DNA of 7,822 nucleotides from the NCBI GenBank assembly GCA_037131145.1, contig JBAXRP010000214.1:1-7822 (forward strand), in the 5' to 3' direction. Position numbers and translations under genes: made by a program. The stretch comes from CAIVAT01 sp037131145. Its GTDB lineage: Bacteria > Bacteroidota > Bacteroidia > Bacteroidales > FEN-979. How positions within the stretch are numbered: the first letter of the stretch is position 1; every line of letters starts with the position of its first letter. Shown here one piece after another: positions 4,807 through 7,822 of this stretch. The notes below the pieces were generated by a model. That model worked only from the letters and a program-made list of their open reading frames with translations. It was not told the origin of the DNA and did not search any database.

Positions 4807-7056
4807 TCATTTTTCCATTGTTATAATTTTCCGTGTTATTACGCCTGAAAGTGAGGTCAGTTTTAACAGATAAATCCCTGGATGAAAATCCGGGATGCCA
4901 GACAAAGTAAATTCAACCTCGTAAGCGCCCGTTATGAGAAATCTGTCAACAAGTGTCTGGATTCTGATTCCATGAGAATTATAAACCTCAAGTTTAACGC
5001 TCCCGGCAGTTTTTACATTGTAAACGATTGTAGTAGATACAGAAAAAGGATTCGGGTAGTTTATAAGCGTATTGACATCACCGGCTTTTATTGGATATAC
5101 CGCTGTGATAGGCGAACAGGGTTCAAATTGAACGCCGTCAACCCACAGCGTGAAACCGTAGTCCCAGGTATCGGCATGGATCTCAACATAATTTACCTGG
5201 TCCAGCGACATAGCGCCAGAAACCGACCTTGAGAACTGTGAATTTCCTGCCAATGGCATTTTATACTGTTTCCACACCAGGTTTGCAGCATTTAAAAGTG
5301 TTGGCGAAGCAGTGTATTTATAGTAATTCCCGTGATCATCGCCGATCCTGATGGAGAAGAACTGAAAACCATACTGAGGTTGCTTAATGGTTCGAACCCA
5401 GAAGTAAAGCGTGTCGGCGTCGGAGAGAATCCACCGCGACAAAGAATCTCCTGCCGGGCGGTAATTCAGGGCAAGGTCATAACCCCGGCTTGTGATTAAT
5501 TTGACTGATGCCGCGCCAACCTTCTTCTCTGTATAGTCAAAATAAACAGAATCAGGAATTTTTATTGTAGCCGGATAGCCTGTTTCGGGATATGCATACC
5601 ACAATGAAGCCGGTTCTGCCATATCGCACGGCGACAAGGTTTGCCACGATACAGGTGGACCAGGCATTGCCGGTTGCCAGGTTACCTCGCCCTTGGCGGC
5701 ATTGTCATGTTTATCGTATATTTTTGCGCTGATAAGGGCGGTATCTGAGGGGATGAAGAGATTTCCAGGAGCATATTTTGCGTTTGCCGAATTGTTGTAA
5801 ATGTGGTAACCTGTTGGCATCCGGAAGGTATTCGCAGTTATTGTATCAGTTGCGGAAACGCCTTCGAGGAAGAGGCTGGCTTGCTGGTTGTAATTAAATT
5901 CATTGTTGTTAATCAGGGCGTGTTTGGTATTGATGGATGATACTGCCTTTGTATTTCCCTCAAAAATATTGTGATGTATCGGGTAATCCTGAGAATGGAA
6001 AGTGGTATATCCTGTGATAGGCGAACCTTCCCACAGTTCAATTCCAATGGGGTTATTCTTTATCATGTTGTTGGAAATGGCGTTGTTGAAACCGCGATCA
6101 ATAGCAAGCCCGGACTGGTAGTTCCCGATAATCTCGTTGCTGTCAACCACCGAGTTGAACGAATACCCCAGCCATAATCCGTAGTGGCTGTAGTTGCATT
6201 TATTGTGTTTATAAACATTGCCGTCGGCGAATGTAGCTTCGATGGCATTGTGGGGAGAATAGGAACATTCGTTGTAAGCAAAATAGTTGTTGTTGGGCAC
6301 GGTAGAATGCTGGTATTGCCCAAGGAAAACACCATCGCCCGACCAGGAGAGGTCGTTGTACTCAACCCGGTTTTCATTGGAGATGATCAACAGGATCGCG
6401 GCGCAATCGCTGGGATCGGTGAGCGGGCGGTTGACATGGGCGCAGTTATTCTGATAAATATTGCAAGAATCAGTCCAGAACATCCGGATGCCGTAGGAGG
6501 TATTCCAGGAGAAGTCGTTATTGTGAATATTTATACTATCGCAATGATAGAGAGCAACGCCATCATTCTGCATCGTCATAATATTGTTGTAAATATTAGC
6601 CGACCTGCACTGGTACATCATTACCCCGCCACCGAGCGCCTGGGTATGGTTTGCCCATACATCAATCCATCCGGCTGAGTCAACCTTGTTCCAGCAAAAT
6701 ACATTACCGTTGATGTTTATGTGATCGGAATTCATGATATGCACAGCGTATTTGTACCCGAAAACCGAATCGAAATTTTTGATTACGATGTTGTGGGCGT
6801 TAGTAATTTTGATCATATAACCAACTTTTCCCACGCCGTTAACATGACAACTGTCCCCGTCGAGTACAACATTCTGCACGCCGTTTATCTGAATCACTCC
6901 ATCGGCAGGGATATCGGAAAATTCATAATTTCCAGCAATGAACTTGATATTCGAGTAGCTGTTAATGACCATGTTATTTGTGATGGGTATGTAGGTTTGT
7001 GCCATTGATGAAACGGCGAACATGGCAATCATGCAAAATGAAAATACGATTTTCAT
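4807..7056 (-). CDS. Secreted right-handed beta-helix protein with type IX sorting domain
   Basis: A 749-residue exported protein. I start it at the ATG at 7056, not at the frame's earlier start at 7143, because MKIVFSFCMIAMFAVSSMAQ is a clean signal peptide with likely cleavage after Ala19. Residues about 30-430 are repeated turns of the right-handed beta-helix type, with recurring patterns such as IVIKNFDSV, ININGNVF, ANIYNNIM, INIHNNDFSWN and AISNNMIKNN. Asn-rich ladders of this kind occur in NosD/pectate-lyase-like folds. Residues about 482-647 look like a beta-sandwich carbohydrate-binding-type region (SVYFDYTEKKVGAASVKLI, LYFWVRT, TLWVDGVQF). Residues 660-749 form a typical type A Por sorting domain: NYPNPF, IVYNV, VKLEVYNSHG, GIYLLKL and a basic end. 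The product should cross the outer membrane by the type IX system and be held on or released from the surface. Polysaccharide cleavage or binding is plausible, but no catalytic residues can be assigned. There is no evident operon partner. Confidence 0.9.
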   Translation of the reverse strand: MKIVFSFCMIAMFAVSSMAQTYIPITNNMVINSYSNIKFIAGNYEFSDIPADGVIQINGVQNVVLDGDSCHVNGVGKVGYMIKITNAHNIVIKNFDSVFGYKYAVHIMNSDHININGNVFCWNKVDSAGWIDVWANHTQALGGGVMMYQCRSANIYNNIMTMQNDGVALYHCDSINIHNNDFSWNTSYGIRMFWTDSCNIYQNNCAHVNRPLTDPSDCAAILLIISNENRVEYNDLSWSGDGVFLGQYQHSTVPNNNYFAYNECSYSPHNAIEATFADGNVYKHNKCNYSHYGLWLGYSFNSVVDSNEIIGNYQSGLAIDRGFNNAISNNMIKNNPIGIELWEGSPITGYTTFHSQDYPIHHNIFEGNTKAVSSINTKHALINNNEFNYNQQASLFLEGVSATDTITANTFRMPTGYHIYNNSANAKYAPGNLFIPSDTALISAKIYDKHDNAAKGEVTWQPAMPGPPVSWQTLSPCDMAEPASLWYAYPETGYPATIKIPDSVYFDYTEKKVGAASVKLITSRGYDLALNYRPAGDSLSRWILSDADTLYFWVRTIKQPQYGFQFFSIRIGDDHGNYYKYTASPTLLNAANLVWKQYKMPLAGNSQFSRSVSGAMSLDQVNYVEIHADTWDYGFTLWVDGVQFEPCSPITAVYPIKAGDVNTLINYPNPFSVSTTIVYNVKTAGSVKLEVYNSHGIRIQTLVDRFLITGAYEVEFTLSGIPDFHPGIYLLKLTSLSGVITRKIITMEK

Positions 7057-7101
7057 AAAAGTGGTTTTAATGCTAGGTGCGTTTACTATGAGCAAAGAAA
7101 T

Positions 7102-7123
7102 TTCTCTATGCAAACATAGAGAA
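7102..7123. repeat. Perfect 9-bp inverted repeat with 4-base loop upstream of the beta-helix gene
   Basis: TTCTCTATG at 7102-7110 and CATAGAGAA at 7115-7123 pair exactly around the loop CAAA. The element lies 46-67 bases before the proposed start at 7056 and covers the candidate -7 element. It could be an operator or an RNA hairpin at the 5' end of the leader. It lacks the GC-rich stem and T-run of an intrinsic terminator. Confidence 0.6.
7111..7118 (-). promoter_or_regulatory. Candidate -7 promoter element of the beta-helix gene
   Basis: Minus-strand TATGTTTG (7118-7111) matches TAnnTTTG. It would put the start of transcription near 7105 with a leader of about 50 bases to the ATG at 7056. 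At 18-20 bases upstream only a weak CTTA-like sequence is present in place of TTTG. The element is embedded in a perfect inverted repeat. Confidence 0.4.
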
Positions 7124-7625
7124 TAATCTTGATTTGTAAGCATCGGTATATTCTAACACTTGTGTAAATACTTCAGGTGTAAGAATTTCTGTAGTATCTA
7201 TAATATATTAATTTAGACTTCATAAGTATTATAAGATAAGCCTAATAACATTTGCAAATTAATGTTTTATAAACAAATATTTGATGTAATTAACTGAATA
7301 TGAAATAAATGATCTGACAAGATCGCAACTTCTTTAAGTATCAAGGCTTTTTCGGGGAAAACTCTCCTTGTCGGATTTCAAGGTCAAAGCTTTGAGAGAA
7401 TCCCTTTCCATCAGGATAAAGACTTTCCGGCGGATTGATCCTGAAAATACCTTTGCACTTTGTGAAACCATTGATTTCCTTACCGGAGAAGTTACCCTGT
7501 CCCCGAAATGTTATTCCGGCGATCAGAATCGGCATGAGAAATTATTATGGCTTTTCAGAGGCTATGACAATTTGCACCTTCGGCGAGTTCACCCCGGCCA
7601 GCTCGATTCCCTATGGACCAGATCA

Positions 7626-7822
7626 CTAAAAATTGAAATGAATCATTGCCTGCAGTTCTGTCCATGGTTGTGAAACTGGATCGGGCAGCTTGGTTATGAA
7701 GCCTTTCCCGGGCCAAAGTGCAGACGCGGTAAATCGCAGGAAAATATGCCGTGAAACGAACCTTTCTACCACCATCAATATTTCCTGGGAAACCTGCTTG
7801 TCCCCGAAAGTTCCGGTTGGTG
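7626..7822 (-). CDS. C-terminal end of a probable outer-membrane beta-barrel protein, 5' part beyond window
   Basis: This minus-strand frame enters from the right edge and ends at a TAG at 7628-7626. It gives 64 residues: EILMVVERFVSRHIFLRF, then TASALWPGKGFI, then QPWTELQAMIHFNF. Alternating hydrophobic and polar residues in the last strands and a terminal Phe are typical of proteins assembled by the BAM complex. The LRFTASALWPGKGF segment resembles the C-terminal strands of alginate-export-like barrels of Bacteroidota, but 64 residues are too few to name a family. The other two minus frames here either stop early (one) or give unlikely protein. It is on the same strand as the beta-helix gene, 569 bases upstream of its start, so co-transcription is unlikely. 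Confidence 0.55.
   Translation of the reverse strand, partial: PTGTFGDKQVSQEILMVVERFVSRHIFLRFTASALWPGKGFITKLPDPVSQPWTELQAMIHFNF

Larger units (their letters stand above)
7057..7625. other. Long stretch without a convincing gene
   Basis: About 7144-7340 is AT-rich, has no useful frame and presumably holds regulatory DNA. About 7341-7625 is GC-richer and looks coding-like without yielding a gene. One minus-strand frame, continuous with the barrel gene's frame past its stop, reads GIELAGVNSPKVQ (about 7613-7575). It then passes TAA TAA and reads GQGNFSGKEINGF and RINPPESLYPDGKGF to a TGA at 7341. The opposite strand has a 64-codon frame from a TTG at 7435 (LPCPRNVIPAIRIG, TICTFGEFTP). I recognise neither. 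A decayed gene is possible, but the evidence is only composition and protein-like wording. Confidence 0.35.

Noticed and set aside
6184..6678. Plus-strand 164-codon frame inside the beta-helix gene
   Set aside because: It is a shadow of the repetitive beta-helix coding sequence; the minus-strand protein has a signal peptide, helix repeats and a sorting domain.
7498..7809. Shared 11-mer TGTCCCCGAAA at about 7498 and 7799
   Set aside because: A repeat of this length is expected by chance several times in a window of this size, and the flanks do not match.
1..7822. Absence of GCCGGC (the NgoMIV site) in the window, scanned by eye
   Set aside because: Only about one site would be expected in this length at this composition, so its absence says nothing about avoidance.

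Overview
The window looks like a chromosomal piece of a member of the Bacteroidota, probably an environmental one. The evidence is a C-terminal type IX secretion (Por) sorting domain on a large secreted protein, start codons without Shine-Dalgarno sequences, and candidate promoters with the Bacteroidota -7 element TAnnTTTG. No RNA gene, CRISPR array, transposase or intact mobile element is visible.

Region 1 (1-2489, minus strand) is a tight three-gene operon, wbpE > wbpD > wbpB (wlbC > wlbB > wlbA in Bordetella), with gaps of 2 and 4 bases. It makes the 2,3-diacetamido-2,3-dideoxy-glucuronate nucleotide sugar used in surface polysaccharides. WbpB oxidises C3 of UDP-GlcNAcA, WbpE transaminates it and WbpD acetylates the new amine. 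wbpB runs off the left edge. The first enzyme (WbpA) and the epimerase (WbpI) are not in the window. A good Bacteroidota-type promoter lies just upstream of wbpE.

Region 2 (2753-3412, plus strand) is an intact elbB gene (DJ-1/PfpI superfamily, glyoxalase-like), divergent from the sugar operon.

Region 3 (3419-4691, minus strand) is a dead restriction-modification locus, and the most informative part of the window. Reading across frames recovers the C-terminal two thirds of an NgoMIV-type restriction endonuclease with its active-site spacing preserved (PD, then SCK, then Glu). It is broken by a frame shift at a 9-base homopolymer and by a TGA in the codon after SCK. Directly upstream, and fused to it out of frame, is the C-terminal part of a TSPPY amino-methyltransferase with its own in-frame TAA and no N-terminal half. 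The region is AT-richer than its neighbours, which suggests acquisition followed by decay.

Region 4 (4807-7056, minus strand) encodes a 749-residue secreted right-handed beta-helix protein with a following beta-sandwich-like region and a type IX sorting domain. A perfect 9-bp hairpin overlaps its candidate promoter.

Region 5 (7057-7625) contains no convincing gene. Region 6 (7626-7822, minus strand) is the C-terminal end of a probable outer-membrane beta-barrel, running off the right edge. I found no convincing new biological system. The closest thing is the fossil R-M pair, because an NgoMIV-family nuclease next to an amino-methyltransferase is not the pairing known from Neisseria.
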